Origin: an uncultured Candidatus Saccharibacteria bacterium
GTDB lineage: Bacteria; Patescibacteriota; Saccharimonadia; Saccharimonadales; Saccharimonadaceae
Length of the DNA: 19,210 nt
Assembly: GCA_947427985.1 (NCBI GenBank)
Contig: CANEKB010000011.1
Coordinates: forward strand, 1-19,210
Direction of reading: 5' to 3'
In this document: piece after piece, positions 7,001 through 13,498 of the stretch
Layout of the letters: each line of letters begins with the position of its first letter
Numbering within the stretch: the stretch's first letter is position 1
Translations under genes and position numbers: made by a program
Notes under the pieces: model-generated
Told to the model about the DNA's origin: nothing
The model's database searches: none
What the model saw: only the letters and a program-made list of their open reading frames with translations

Positions 7001-7210
7001 TATCCTCCCTTGATTACTCTATGGCTAGACAACGGAGGGAGAAGCCGAAGTAGCGTAGATAATTATTGCTGGGACCAACACCATAATCATTGAAGAATAA
7101 ATTTTTCGAGGCATCGATTGCACTACCATAAGATTCACGATAGTATGCTACAGAGACTGGACCTCCAATAATTGTGTAATGTGGATGTATCAGCCCGCTG
7201 CGGACGAAGA
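7001..7210 (-). pseudogene. Orphan 3' gene cassette 2 (FISUMP-like C-terminal half, no start)
   Basis: The minus-strand frame from V (7203-7205) to TAA (7014-7016) encodes 63 residues without internal stop, starting VRSGLIHPHYTIIGG and ending LRYFGFSLRCLAIE. This is the best match to the FISUMP ending: a Y-G-S-A-I-D...LFFNDYGVGPSNN stretch followed by RYFGFSLRC. Upstream of VRSG the frame also reads LFF, as in cassette 4. Beyond the stop the shared block TCAAGGGAGGAT continues. There is no start codon of its own; the open frame upstream runs into the opposite-facing cassette 3 and is chance. It lies head to head with cassette 3. Confidence 0.8.
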
Positions 7211-7231
7211 AAAGCGTGTCGTCCGCAGCGG
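7195..7231. repeat. Inverted 13-bp cassette borders between cassettes 2 and 3
   Basis: CCGCTGCGGACGA (7195-7207) and its exact complement (7219-7231) face each other across 11 bases. Each arm is the 5' border of a cassette and itself contains the 9-base palindrome CCGCAGCGG. Confidence 0.9.
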
Positions 7232-7419
7232 TTATGCACGTAAGGAACCGCAATATATGAATGTAGCAGGATCGCACATCTCTTTTTGGATGCAAACATC
7301 TTCAAGCTTCCTTTATCAACCCGTTACTACTATACATACTTCTTGGGGAGATCCTGCATCACATCATGTTGGCTTCTCCCTCCGTTGTCTAGCCATAGAG
7401 TAATCAATGGGAGGATGAA
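7216..7419 (+). pseudogene. Orphan 3' gene cassette 3 (FISUMP-like C-terminal half, no start)
   Basis: The plus-strand frame from V (7221-7223) to TAA (7401-7403) encodes 60 residues, starting VRSGYARKEPQYMNVAG and ending SHHVGFSLRCLAIE. It is the only one of the five on the plus strand and the shortest. The middle (FWMQTSSSFLYQPVTTIHTSWG) shares no clear similarity with the other cassettes. The 3' border continues past the stop as TCAATGGGAGGATGAAG, with one extra base relative to the others. It lies 36 bases from the end of the alkyltransferase-like gene. It has no start codon or ribosome-binding site of its own. Confidence 0.8.
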
Positions 7420-7455
7420 GATAGGGAATTGGCTGCGGTTTTAAAAATGAGGAAG

Positions 7456-7770
7456 CTAGGGGTGGTATTGATATTGGCTGAGATCGACATGAAAATCTAT
7501 AACCTCTATGCCATCAGCTTCGAGGCGACGTTGCTGTTCTTCTGGCCCATCAATAGCGAAGTTGGGCGCGAGTCGACCTTTACTATTAACGACGCGAAAA
7601 CAGGGGGTATAATCTGGGTCAGGATTATGATGAAGGATATTTCCAACGGCGCGAGCAAGGTGAGGATTGCCAAGATGGGTGGCAATCTGACCATAAGTAA
7701 CGACTTTACCGGAGGGAATAGAGCGGAGAAAGGCGTAGACTTCTTCGGCGAGCGAGGAAGAACTGGGCAT
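7456..7770 (-). CDS. Alkyltransferase-like DNA repair protein (MGMT/Ogt C-terminal domain)
   Basis: A 104-residue protein equal to the DNA-binding/active-site domain of O6-alkylguanine-DNA alkyltransferase, without the usual N-terminal domain. It has SGKVVTYGQIA (helix-turn-helix start), ARAVGNILHHNP (Arg finger and Asn hinge) and the active-site loop TPCFRVVNSKG, with Cys57. In true methyltransferases this loop is PCHRV. The Cys is kept but His is Phe, which should weaken activation of the Cys. In alkyltransferase-like (ATL) proteins the Cys is replaced, so this one is intermediate. It may repair alkylated guanine poorly, or flag damage for excision repair. The ATG lies 2 bases after the stop of the HD fusion gene, so the two form one operon and are translationally coupled. 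Confidence 0.85.
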   Translation of the reverse strand: MPSSSSLAEEVYAFLRSIPSGKVVTYGQIATHLGNPHLARAVGNILHHNPDPDYTPCFRVVNSKGRLAPNFAIDGPEEQQRRLEADGIEVIDFHVDLSQYQYHP

Positions 7771-7772
7771 AG

Positions 7773-9536
7773 TTACTCAGTATAAGGTTTAAAATCAAAG
7801 TCGAATCCGACGTATTTGGAGAACTTGGTGTTGAGGTGGGATTTGATCGCGCTGTCAATTTTGCGAGAAATAGTCGTGATGCGCTCGGTGGTTGGTTCTT
7901 CTTTGTCGTTATCAGAAGGAACTGAGACAAGTGGTACAACGTAACGGATTTTGCCTTTAACGCTGGTACAATAGCAGTTTTTCTTGGCAGTAGCGCCAGT
8001 ATAGATGTTAGTAGCGCGTTGATATTGGCGGAAAGCTTCGCTCAGTGTACGATCGCCGCAGCTTAAAATCCAATCAATAATTTCGCGTTCGCTCATGACG
8101 AAGAGGTCATCGGAGCTGAGGTAGCCACTGTTGATCATAGATTTTAAGATATCGGCCGTAAACTGAATAATGAGGCGTGATTTGTCGCTGTTGTAGATTG
8201 CGAATTGTGGCAGGGTAGTTTGGACGAAGTCAATACAAGTGTCGGCATCTTTAAAACCGAGCTCGTCGAGACCACTTTCGTTTTTAAGAATAGTAAGATT
8301 ATTATAATATTCTTTAACCTTGGACAGCTCAAGCGTACTAAAGAGGAAAAGACCATTACTGAAGGTATACTCAAGACGATCAGCGGCAAGACCGGGTGCT
8401 TCATTATCGGCGATAGGGTAGACGTGATAATCGGAAACTTCACTAGCAAGGATGCCGTCACGCTTGAGTTGACGAGTGATGGCGCGAGAGTTGCGAATGA
8501 TTTCGGCGGTATGTTCCTCAAGAGATTCTTGACGCTCGGAGTCTTCATTCATGTAATCGATCGCATGTTTGAAGGCGGGAGAGGCAATATCGTGAAAAAG
8601 ACCGGCGAGGGTTTGGATCTTGTCGTGGGTAAAATTCCAGATGATGAGAGCAACAGCGATACTATGTTGAAAGACTGAGTTGAATCCAGTGAGGTTGTAG
8701 AGGGCATTATAGTCGATATTGACCATACTGACAGTACTAAGGCGTTGCATTTCAGGGGTAGCGATATATTTCAGAAGCCAAGATGGAAATTCGTCAGAGA
8801 GAATATTGAGATATTCGCGAACTTCAGGTGTAAGGCTTTTAAGACATTTTTTCTTGCAAGTGAGGATATCAATATTTTTACTACCAAAGCCGAAGAAGCC
8901 ATGACGTTCGGATTGTGGGAGGGAAACTGGTGCGATAGTGCCAGGAGCGGCTGATGTGGTGGGGAGTGGATCGGGTTCAGGAACGGAAGCATCCTCAGAG
9001 TTATCGCTGGATGGAGTAGAAGACTTTGGGGTATCGTCGGGGACTGGAACCGTAGCTTTTTTGCCAGTTGGACGCCGATAAACCTTAATCCAATCTTGGT
9101 CAAGCCAGAACTTAACCTCGTCATAGCAGTTTTGCTCTTTGGATGGCATTTTAAGGATTTGGATATCAACTTTGCGGCCACGATTGAGATTACCAATGAC
9201 AGTATAAGTGAGTTCAGCGATAGCGCCAGGCCCAATGTAGCCTTCGATGCCATTTTTGTCCTCGTTCATAAGGAAGAAAGTGTCAGTTTGATCGAGATGT
9301 TTGTAGTATTGCTGATAGACTTTCGTTAAACGATCGGCATAAGTAGCCTCGCCTTGGCGAATTAGACGTCCGAGCGGAAGCCCTGGAGCTGGCGGAGTTT
9401 CGGCGAGAGGATCTTCATTTTCAAAAATCGGGCGTGGCCAGTCGATGACCTCATAACCGCGTCCTTCAAAATAGCCTCGCCAATAGAGCGCGCGCTCGTA
9501 AAGCTTAGAGCTACCAGAAATAACTAGCTTTCTCAT
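7773..9536 (-). CDS. Fusion: nucleoside deoxyribosyltransferase-like domain + SAMHD1-like HD phosphohydrolase
   Basis: A 587-residue protein with two enzyme domains. Residues 1-155 look like the nucleoside 2-deoxyribosyltransferase fold: RKLVISGSSKLYERAL and WRGYFEGRGYEVIDWP at the start, then DTFFLMNED and GPGAIAELTYTVIG carrying the candidate catalytic Glu. A Pro/Ser/Thr/Asp-rich linker spans about 157-213. Residues 240-480 hold an HD domain: Gln-His291, GLFHDIASPAFKHAIDY with His315-Asp316 and His324, EEHTAEII at 340-347, and Asp386 in AADRLEY. This order and the G-L-x-H-D...F-x-H form are those of dGTPase/SAMHD1 dNTP triphosphohydrolases. A further 200 residues are unassigned. It probably controls or destroys (deoxy)nucleotides. 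The ATG at 9534-9536 is chosen because GGAG lies 8 bases before it; a TTG two codons earlier is too close to that site. Its start overlaps the stop of a 12-codon leader. Confidence 0.75.
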   Translation of the reverse strand: MRKLVISGSSKLYERALYWRGYFEGRGYEVIDWPRPIFENEDPLAETPPAPGLPLGRLIRQGEATYADRLTKVYQQYYKHLDQTDTFFLMNEDKNGIEGYIGPGAIAELTYTVIGNLNRGRKVDIQILKMPSKEQNCYDEVKFWLDQDWIKVYRRPTGKKATVPVPDDTPKSSTPSSDNSEDASVPEPDPLPTTSAAPGTIAPVSLPQSERHGFFGFGSKNIDILTCKKKCLKSLTPEVREYLNILSDEFPSWLLKYIATPEMQRLSTVSMVNIDYNALYNLTGFNSVFQHSIAVALIIWNFTHDKIQTLAGLFHDIASPAFKHAIDYMNEDSERQESLEEHTAEIIRNSRAITRQLKRDGILASEVSDYHVYPIADNEAPGLAADRLEYTFSNGLFLFSTLELSKVKEYYNNLTILKNESGLDELGFKDADTCIDFVQTTLPQFAIYNSDKSRLIIQFTADILKSMINSGYLSSDDLFVMSEREIIDWILSCGDRTLSEAFRQYQRATNIYTGATAKKNCYCTSVKGKIRYVVPLVSVPSDNDKEEPTTERITTISRKIDSAIKSHLNTKFSKYVGFDFDFKPYTE

Positions 9537-9571
9537 AGACAAATCTCCGAACAGGTTGTGTTGTAGGGCAT
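9533..9571 (-). CDS. 12-codon leader peptide overlapping the HD fusion start (ATGA)
   Basis: The frame MPYNTTCSEICL ends in TGA, whose first two bases are the last two of the ATG of the HD fusion gene. A very strong ribosome-binding site (AAAGGAGAGAGGAGAG) lies just before its ATG, better than that of the main gene. The peptide is too short for a family assignment. The arrangement suggests that ribosomes load at the leader and re-initiate on the main gene. Confidence 0.55.
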   Translation of the reverse strand: MPYNTTCSEICL

Positions 9572-9598
9572 TAACTCTCCTCTCTCCTTTGATTAGGT

Positions 9599-9627
9599 AT
9601 TATACGCTAAGAATAAAAATTTGACTA
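9599..9627 (-). promoter_or_regulatory. Promoter of the leader/HD fusion/alkyltransferase operon
   Basis: On the minus strand TAGTCA (9622-9627), 17 bases, then TATAAT (9599-9604). The start point would lie about 20 bases before the leader ATG. Confidence 0.7.
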
Positions 9628-9670
9628 GACCCCTTATAAGTGTTAGCGTAATGAAAAGCTAGGTTGGGCG

Positions 9671-9699
9671 TTGATGTGAAGGTTGAGATGGGGTATAAT
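9671..9699 (+). promoter_or_regulatory. Strong leaderless promoter of the small membrane protein gene
   Basis: TTGATG (9671-9676), a 17-base spacer and TATAAT (9694-9699). The ATG at 9707 lies 7 bases after the -10 box, that is at the predicted +1, and no ribosome-binding site exists. Confidence 0.75.
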
Positions 9700-9706
9700 A
9701 TGAAAA

Positions 9707-10129
9707 ATGGTCATGACGAAAACGAAAGAAGAAAAAACGGAACGGCCGAGCTTAGTTTCGACTTGGAAGGAAGTTTCACGCAAGCAGAAGGGCTTGGTGA
9801 TAGCGATGGGTATAGTGGTACTGATGAGTATCGCACTGTTGGTGTTTTCATTTACGGCTTTGCGTCCACAGAATACGGTCGTAATTGTAGGGTACGGAGA
9901 TGTGTATGGTGAAATAGCGGGGATTAGCGGAGGCTACCGGCGTGATAGTTGGGTGAATATGCTAGCATTTCCGATTTTAGCGGTCGTATATGGAGTTGTG
10001 CATAATTTATTAGTTTTAAGAGTGTATCGACGATACGGCAAAGACACGGCGTTAATGGTGGCGGTGGCGACTATGTTGTTGATAGTGGGGACGTTCGTAA
10101 TATTACTGCGATTGTTAGGAGAGTGGTAA
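9707..10129 (+). CDS. Small membrane protein of unknown function
   Basis: A 140-residue protein that I do not recognise. The N-terminus is charged (TKTKEEKTERPSLVSTWKEVSRKQK, about residues 4-28). Three hydrophobic segments follow: 29-50, about 80-105 and 116-136. Between the first two is an external-type loop with VVIVGYGDVYGEIAGISGGY. The Lys-rich start and the positive residues after segment 2 (RVYRRYGK) place the N-terminus and that loop in the cytoplasm. The ATG at 9707 is at the predicted transcription start; a second in-frame ATG at 9713 is possible. The next gene, a membrane glycosyltransferase, begins 7 bases after the stop, so the protein may serve as a partner of that enzyme. Confidence 0.7.
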   Translation: MVMTKTKEEKTERPSLVSTWKEVSRKQKGLVIAMGIVVLMSIALLVFSFTALRPQNTVVIVGYGDVYGEIAGISGGYRRDSWVNMLAFPILAVVYGVVHNLLVLRVYRRYGKDTALMVAVATMLLIVGTFVILLRLLGEW

Positions 10130-10136
10130 TTAACAG

Positions 10137-11756
10137 ATGAGTCAGCCAGAAATTCCGCTTGGAAAGCGTAAACCGTTATATCGCTTTTTGGAGATTTTGC
10201 CAGGAGCGTTGAGTTATGGGGCGGTGATTTTGCTGTTTGTACTGTCATGGGTCAGCCCACTTTTAGGAGCATTATATATGCTGGTGGTGATCGCGGTGAC
10301 TTTAGTGAAGGCGGTGGCGACGGCATTTCGGACGATTCAGGGGTATAAAGTAATGAAGCGGGCGGAAAGGGTGGACTGGAGTAAGCGTCTTGGAGATTTG
10401 GAGAACCCACATGATGCCTTTGAGCGATTACGAGATCGGGACGACGGCAGTTATGATTTTGCTGAACATGTGCAGAATCTCAGGATGTTGTCAGCGGTAG
10501 AGGGAAAATCGGAGCCTAAGCCGCATAACGTTGATCATGCCGTGATTATGACGGCATATAATGAGGGTTTGCCGACTTTGGTGCCGTCGATCGAGGCGGT
10601 GCGTGATACGACTTTTCCGAATGAGCGAATTATTTTTGTCTTGGCCTATGAGGAACGGGGCGGGGAAGCGATGGAGCAAACGGCGCTAGAGTTGCAAAAA
10701 CAGTTTCGCGGTACGTTTGGGAAGTTTATGCTCATTAAACATCCGGATAAGTTGAAAAATGAGATCGTTGGCAAGGGACCGAACTTGACTTACGCGGGCG
10801 AAAAATTGGCGGAGTATGTCCGGAAACGGCGGATTCCGGCGGAAAATGTGATTGTCACTTCGCTTGATAGTGATAATCAGGTGCATCCGAAATATTTGGA
10901 TTATGTCGCATATGAGTTTTTGGTGCGGCCGGATCGTCAACATTATAGTTATCAGCCAGTAGCAATGTTTACGAATAATATATGGGATGCGGCGGCGCCG
11001 ATGCGGGTGATCGCGATGTCGAACTCGTTTTTCAATGTAATTTCAACGATGCGACCGCACCTTCTGAAGAATTTTGCTTCACATTCGCAGCCGCTCGCGG
11101 CGCTAATGGGAATGGATTTTTGGAGCAAGCGGACGATCGTAGAAGATGGACATCAGTATTGGCGATCGTTGTTCTACTTTGAGGGGAAGTATGAGGTGGT
11201 GCCGATCCGGGTGCCGATTTATCAGGATGCGGTGATTTCGGATACTTTTTTCGAGACGCTAAAAGCACAGTTTATTCAGCTTCGGCGGTGGGATTACGGG
11301 GCGAGCGATGTGGCTTATGTAGGGAGTTATTTGTTTTCGAAAGATTGTAAAGTGCCGTTCTGGCAGTTGTTTCCAAAGTTCTGGCGATTATTAGATGGGC
11401 ATGTAACGTTAGCAATGATGGCGCCGATCGTGGCGTTCGGGGGTTGGGTGCCGATGCTGATGAATTTGGGCTCGCGCGGGACGGTAGCGTTTAATTTGCC
11501 GAACGTGGTGGGGTGGATTCAGACGATTGCGATGATTGGGTTGATTATTACAGTAGTGATTTCTTTGCAGATGTTGCCGAAACGACCCGAGAAATATAAG
11601 AAACAGAAGTCGTTGCTGATGGTTTTGCAGTGGGTGTTGATGCCGGTGATTGCGATTGTTTACCAAAGTGCGGCGGCGTTTTATGCGCAGACGAGGTTGA
11701 TGTTGGGGAAGTATATGGAAAAATTCGACGTAACTAAGAAAGTTGTAAAAGGTTAG
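10137..11756 (+). CDS. Membrane family 2 glycosyltransferase, processive type
   Basis: A 539-residue protein. Two N-terminal membrane segments (about 25-66) precede a cytoplasmic GT2 domain. HAVIMTAYNEGLPTLVPSIE (134-153) is the nucleotide-binding start, SLDSDNQVHP (242-251) carries the metal-binding D-x-D, IVEDGHQYW (334-342) the catalytic Glu-Asp, and QFIQLRRWDYG (378-388) the Q-x-x-R-W motif of processive synthases such as cellulose and hyaluronan synthase. Three to four C-terminal membrane segments follow (from about residue 415). It probably builds and exports a polysaccharide or elongates a lipid-linked glycan; the sugar is unknown. It belongs to an operon with the small membrane protein upstream. 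Its TAG stop interlocks with the TAA stop of the opposite gene. Confidence 0.88.
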   Translation: MSQPEIPLGKRKPLYRFLEILPGALSYGAVILLFVLSWVSPLLGALYMLVVIAVTLVKAVATAFRTIQGYKVMKRAERVDWSKRLGDLENPHDAFERLRDRDDGSYDFAEHVQNLRMLSAVEGKSEPKPHNVDHAVIMTAYNEGLPTLVPSIEAVRDTTFPNERIIFVLAYEERGGEAMEQTALELQKQFRGTFGKFMLIKHPDKLKNEIVGKGPNLTYAGEKLAEYVRKRRIPAENVIVTSLDSDNQVHPKYLDYVAYEFLVRPDRQHYSYQPVAMFTNNIWDAAAPMRVIAMSNSFFNVISTMRPHLLKNFASHSQPLAALMGMDFWSKRTIVEDGHQYWRSLFYFEGKYEVVPIRVPIYQDAVISDTFFETLKAQFIQLRRWDYGASDVAYVGSYLFSKDCKVPFWQLFPKFWRLLDGHVTLAMMAPIVAFGGWVPMLMNLGSRGTVAFNLPNVVGWIQTIAMIGLIITVVISLQMLPKRPEKYKKQKSLLMVLQWVLMPVIAIVYQSAAAFYAQTRLMLGKYMEKFDVTKKVVKG

Positions 11757-12631
11757 CTTTCTTGGGAGTAGGCGGGGTCATAGAGATTGCGGGGGATGAG
11801 TGTCATTTCGAGATGGGCGCGGGAACGGTCGGGTGATAACTCGGCGGCGGAGATGTAGAAAAGACTGCCCCTGTCAATAAGAAGCTCAGACTGTTCGGGA
11901 TTGTAAGCGAGGTCACTAGAAAGGAGGCCAATGGTTTCACTAGATTCTTTAGGGATGCGGCAAGTTATTTCGACATCGCAAGTGTGCCGAAGTGGGTCAT
12001 CAAAATCTTTACCGACGAAGCTTTTATCGGGCGATAAGGAAGTGCTTGTAAAGCCAGTTTCTAGGAAGAATTGACCTTCAAGATTGGTGAGGTCAGAAAG
12101 GGAATTGATACCGTAAGCGCGAAAGCTATCCATGTTGGTGCCACGGTGGGTTACGAGGTCAACTCCGGGGGAGGGGATATGGGCGATAGCGTCGCTGATT
12201 TGATCAGCAGCCTGCCTAGCATCGGCAAGTTTATCGGGAGTTTGGCGCCCGAGGAGATCGTAATTCCATTGCCCGCGAGCAACTTGATTGATGGCCTTGT
12301 AGCCGAAACCGGAGTAATTTTTGAGAGCAGTTTTATCTTCAGATGTGATGGTTGGGGCGATGAATTCTGAATAGGCAGCACTAAAGGCACTAAGATCAAG
12401 CGGATCAGAGAATTCATGAAAATCACGGCCAGCGGTATCAAGAAGGAAATTTTTTATTTCGTTCATGCGACCTAATCGCTCGATTTCTTTGAGATAAAAG
12501 TGACAGGCTTGGTCTGGGCTGGTGGTGGGCAGATTAAGCTCGACGGTTTCTGGACTATCCTGAAATTTCTCTGGGTTCGAGTCGGATTCTGATTCCGTCG
12601 AGTTTGTCGGCGGGAAAAGGTTATGGTTCAT
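11753..12631 (-). CDS. Predicted mono-ADP-ribosyltransferase (R-S-E class, exoenzyme-like)
   Basis: A 292-residue protein. Residues 1-40 are polar and low in complexity, without a signal peptide or membrane segment. The C-terminal 200 residues match the ADP-ribosyltransferase exoenzyme fold: ALKNYSGFGYKAINQVARG (102-120, the helix that precedes the core), VTHRGTN with Arg163, GFTSTSLSP with Ser-Thr-Ser at 196-198, and NPEQSELLIDRGSLFYI with Gln247-x-Glu249. This is the R-STS-(Q/E)xE triad of toxins that use NAD. Gln at the first position resembles C3-type enzymes that modify Asn, while Glu would favour Arg. Length and domain order fit a single-chain effector. No immunity gene is apparent beside it. 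It may act on a host bacterium or within the cell; secretion is not shown. The ATG lies 6 bases after TATAAT, so it is leaderless. Confidence 0.75.
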   Translation of the reverse strand: MNHNLFPPTNSTESESDSNPEKFQDSPETVELNLPTTSPDQACHFYLKEIERLGRMNEIKNFLLDTAGRDFHEFSDPLDLSAFSAAYSEFIAPTITSEDKTALKNYSGFGYKAINQVARGQWNYDLLGRQTPDKLADARQAADQISDAIAHIPSPGVDLVTHRGTNMDSFRAYGINSLSDLTNLEGQFFLETGFTSTSLSPDKSFVGKDFDDPLRHTCDVEITCRIPKESSETIGLLSSDLAYNPEQSELLIDRGSLFYISAAELSPDRSRAHLEMTLIPRNLYDPAYSQES

Positions 12632-12637
12632 GCAACT

Positions 12638-12643
12638 ATTATA
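12638..12643 (-). promoter_or_regulatory. -10 box of a leaderless promoter (ADP-ribosyltransferase)
   Basis: On the minus strand ATGTTATAAT gives an extended -10 box, followed after 6 bases by the ATG. There is no clear -35 box. Confidence 0.6.
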
Positions 12644-12696
12644 ACATGCTCGGGGTTTATGAGGTCTTTTACACTGAGCTTTCTTCGTGATGAGGT

Positions 12697-12919
12697 TTCA
12701 TTCTCCCCTTGATTACTCTATGGCTAGACAACGGAGGGAGAGTGCCCAACGACGCTCGCTAGCAGCGCTAGAAGTTTCTACAGCGCCATTTCCCCAAAAA
12801 GCATACTGATACACTTTAGGGTATTCACTAGTTTCTAAACTGGTTGATGACCAGTCAACATGAACCGAACTGCCACCTTGCATGCCAAAATCACCGATAT
12901 ACCCGCTGCGGACGAAGAA
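12697..12919 (-). pseudogene. Orphan 3' gene cassette 4 (FISUMP-like C-terminal half, no start)
   Basis: The minus-strand frame from V (12911-12913) to TAA (12713-12715) encodes 66 residues without internal stop, starting VRSGYIGDFGMQGGSS and ending SERRWALSLRCLAIE. The middle DWSSTSLETSEYPKVYQYAF is the typical FISUMP segment (W-S-S-T-S...A-Y-x-L-x-F). The frame upstream reads LFF as in cassette 2. Its 5' flank is directly joined to a copy of the 3' end of tRNA-Ser (12922-12936). Beyond the stop the shared block reads TCAAGGGGAGAATGAA. No start codon or ribosome-binding site belongs to it. Confidence 0.8.
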
Positions 12920-12921
12920 AA

Positions 12922-13121
12922 GGAAGCGAGAGGAAACAGAGGATTATGTCTTGCTACGCAAGCCATTTTGCAGTCGTAGCGTGGAAGCGAGAGGAAAAGT
13001 AATCTCGCTACGCTCGATAACGAACCTAGGCTCGAATCCTCTACTTTTCTAAAGAAAAGTAATAAAAATACCGCACGTGATGTGCGGATTTTCATTACTT
13101 CCTGGCGGAAGCGAGAGGAAA
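12922..13121 (-). repeat. Three copies of the tRNA-Ser 3' end
   Basis: GGAAGCGAGAGGAAA occurs at 12922-12936, 12983-12997 and 13107-13121. Its first 13 bases equal the 3' end of the tRNA-Ser gene (13188-13200), and the third copy also keeps the CCA complement (13103-13106). Between the copies are nested hairpins: CGTAGCG with CGCTACG, and TACTTTTC at 13042-13049, which can pair with 12994-13001 or, as part of a shorter hairpin, with 13054-13060. Short tRNA 3'-end duplications are the usual scar of tRNA-targeted integration. Confidence 0.75.
13062..13092. terminator. Bidirectional terminator-like hairpin
   Basis: CCGCAC (13071-13076), loop GTGAT and GTGCGG (13082-13087) are flanked by A-rich sequence on the left and T-rich on the right. 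On the minus strand it ends in TATTTTTATT. Confidence 0.7.
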
Positions 13122-13143
13122 GTTTTCCCTCAGTGCTTCCTTG

Positions 13144-13182
13144 AAAATAAAAATGAGCGAGTAAACTCGCTATTTTTATTTT
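13144..13182. terminator. Terminator after tRNA-Ser
   Basis: GCGAG (13157-13161), loop TAAA and CTCGC (13166-13170), flanked by complementary A-rich and T-rich arms, lie directly downstream of the minus-strand tRNA-Ser. Confidence 0.8.
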
Positions 13183-13183
13183 A

Positions 13184-13273
13184 TGGCGGAAGCGAGAGGA
13201 TTCGAACCTCCGAGACCCTTGCGAGCCTACACGCGTTCCAGGCGTGCTCCTTAAACCACTCGGACACACTTCC
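13184..13273 (-). tRNA. tRNA-Ser (GGA)
   Basis: A 90-base gene with acceptor GGAAGTG/CGCTTCC, anticodon stem CACGC/GCGTG and loop CTGGAAC (anticodon GGA). It has a long variable arm of six pairs including G-T, a T-loop TTCGAAT and an encoded CCA. The long variable arm is as expected for serine. Confidence 0.96.
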
Positions 13274-13283
13274 GTATGGAATT

Positions 13284-13289
13284 ATTATA
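13284..13289 (-). promoter_or_regulatory. -10 box of tRNA-Ser
   Basis: On the minus strand TATGCTATAAT (extended -10) lies 10 bases before the tRNA. The -35 box is poor. Confidence 0.65.
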
Positions 13290-13415
13290 GCATAAAATAC
13301 TAGTTTGAGGAAAAATTGCGGTGACGGGGTTAAGGTGTTAGCGCGGGACATAGAAGCTGGTAGAGTGCTGCGACCATTGAGCATTAGCACTATAACAATG
13401 GAGGTGAGTAAAATC

Positions 13416-13445
13416 TGGATGTAATTATGCAAGTTATGGTAAAAT
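13416..13445 (+). promoter_or_regulatory. Possible promoter of pyrG
   Basis: TGGTAAAAT (extended -10 type, TAAAAT at 13440-13445) with TGGATG 18 bases upstream. The match is moderate. The rest of 13290-13498 shows no gene. Confidence 0.4.
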
Positions 13446-13498
13446 AAGGTTAAGAAGTGTGGGCAAATAAAGGTTGAGGGAAATATAGGAGGTGCCCA

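Noticed and set aside
7014..7403. Complete genes of 93 (minus) and 74 (plus) codons
   Set aside because: Each seems to gain a start codon only by running through the opposite-facing cassette. The conserved part of each begins at VRSG.
12922..13200. CRISPR array from the repeated GGAAGCGAGAGGAAA
   Set aside because: Only three or four copies, unequal spacing (61, 124 and 81 bases), and the repeat is explained as the tRNA-Ser 3' end.
12835..13432. Minus-strand open frames of 144 and 83 codons
   Set aside because: They cover tRNA-Ser, its repeats and the cassette start; the peptides are typical translations of a tRNA gene.
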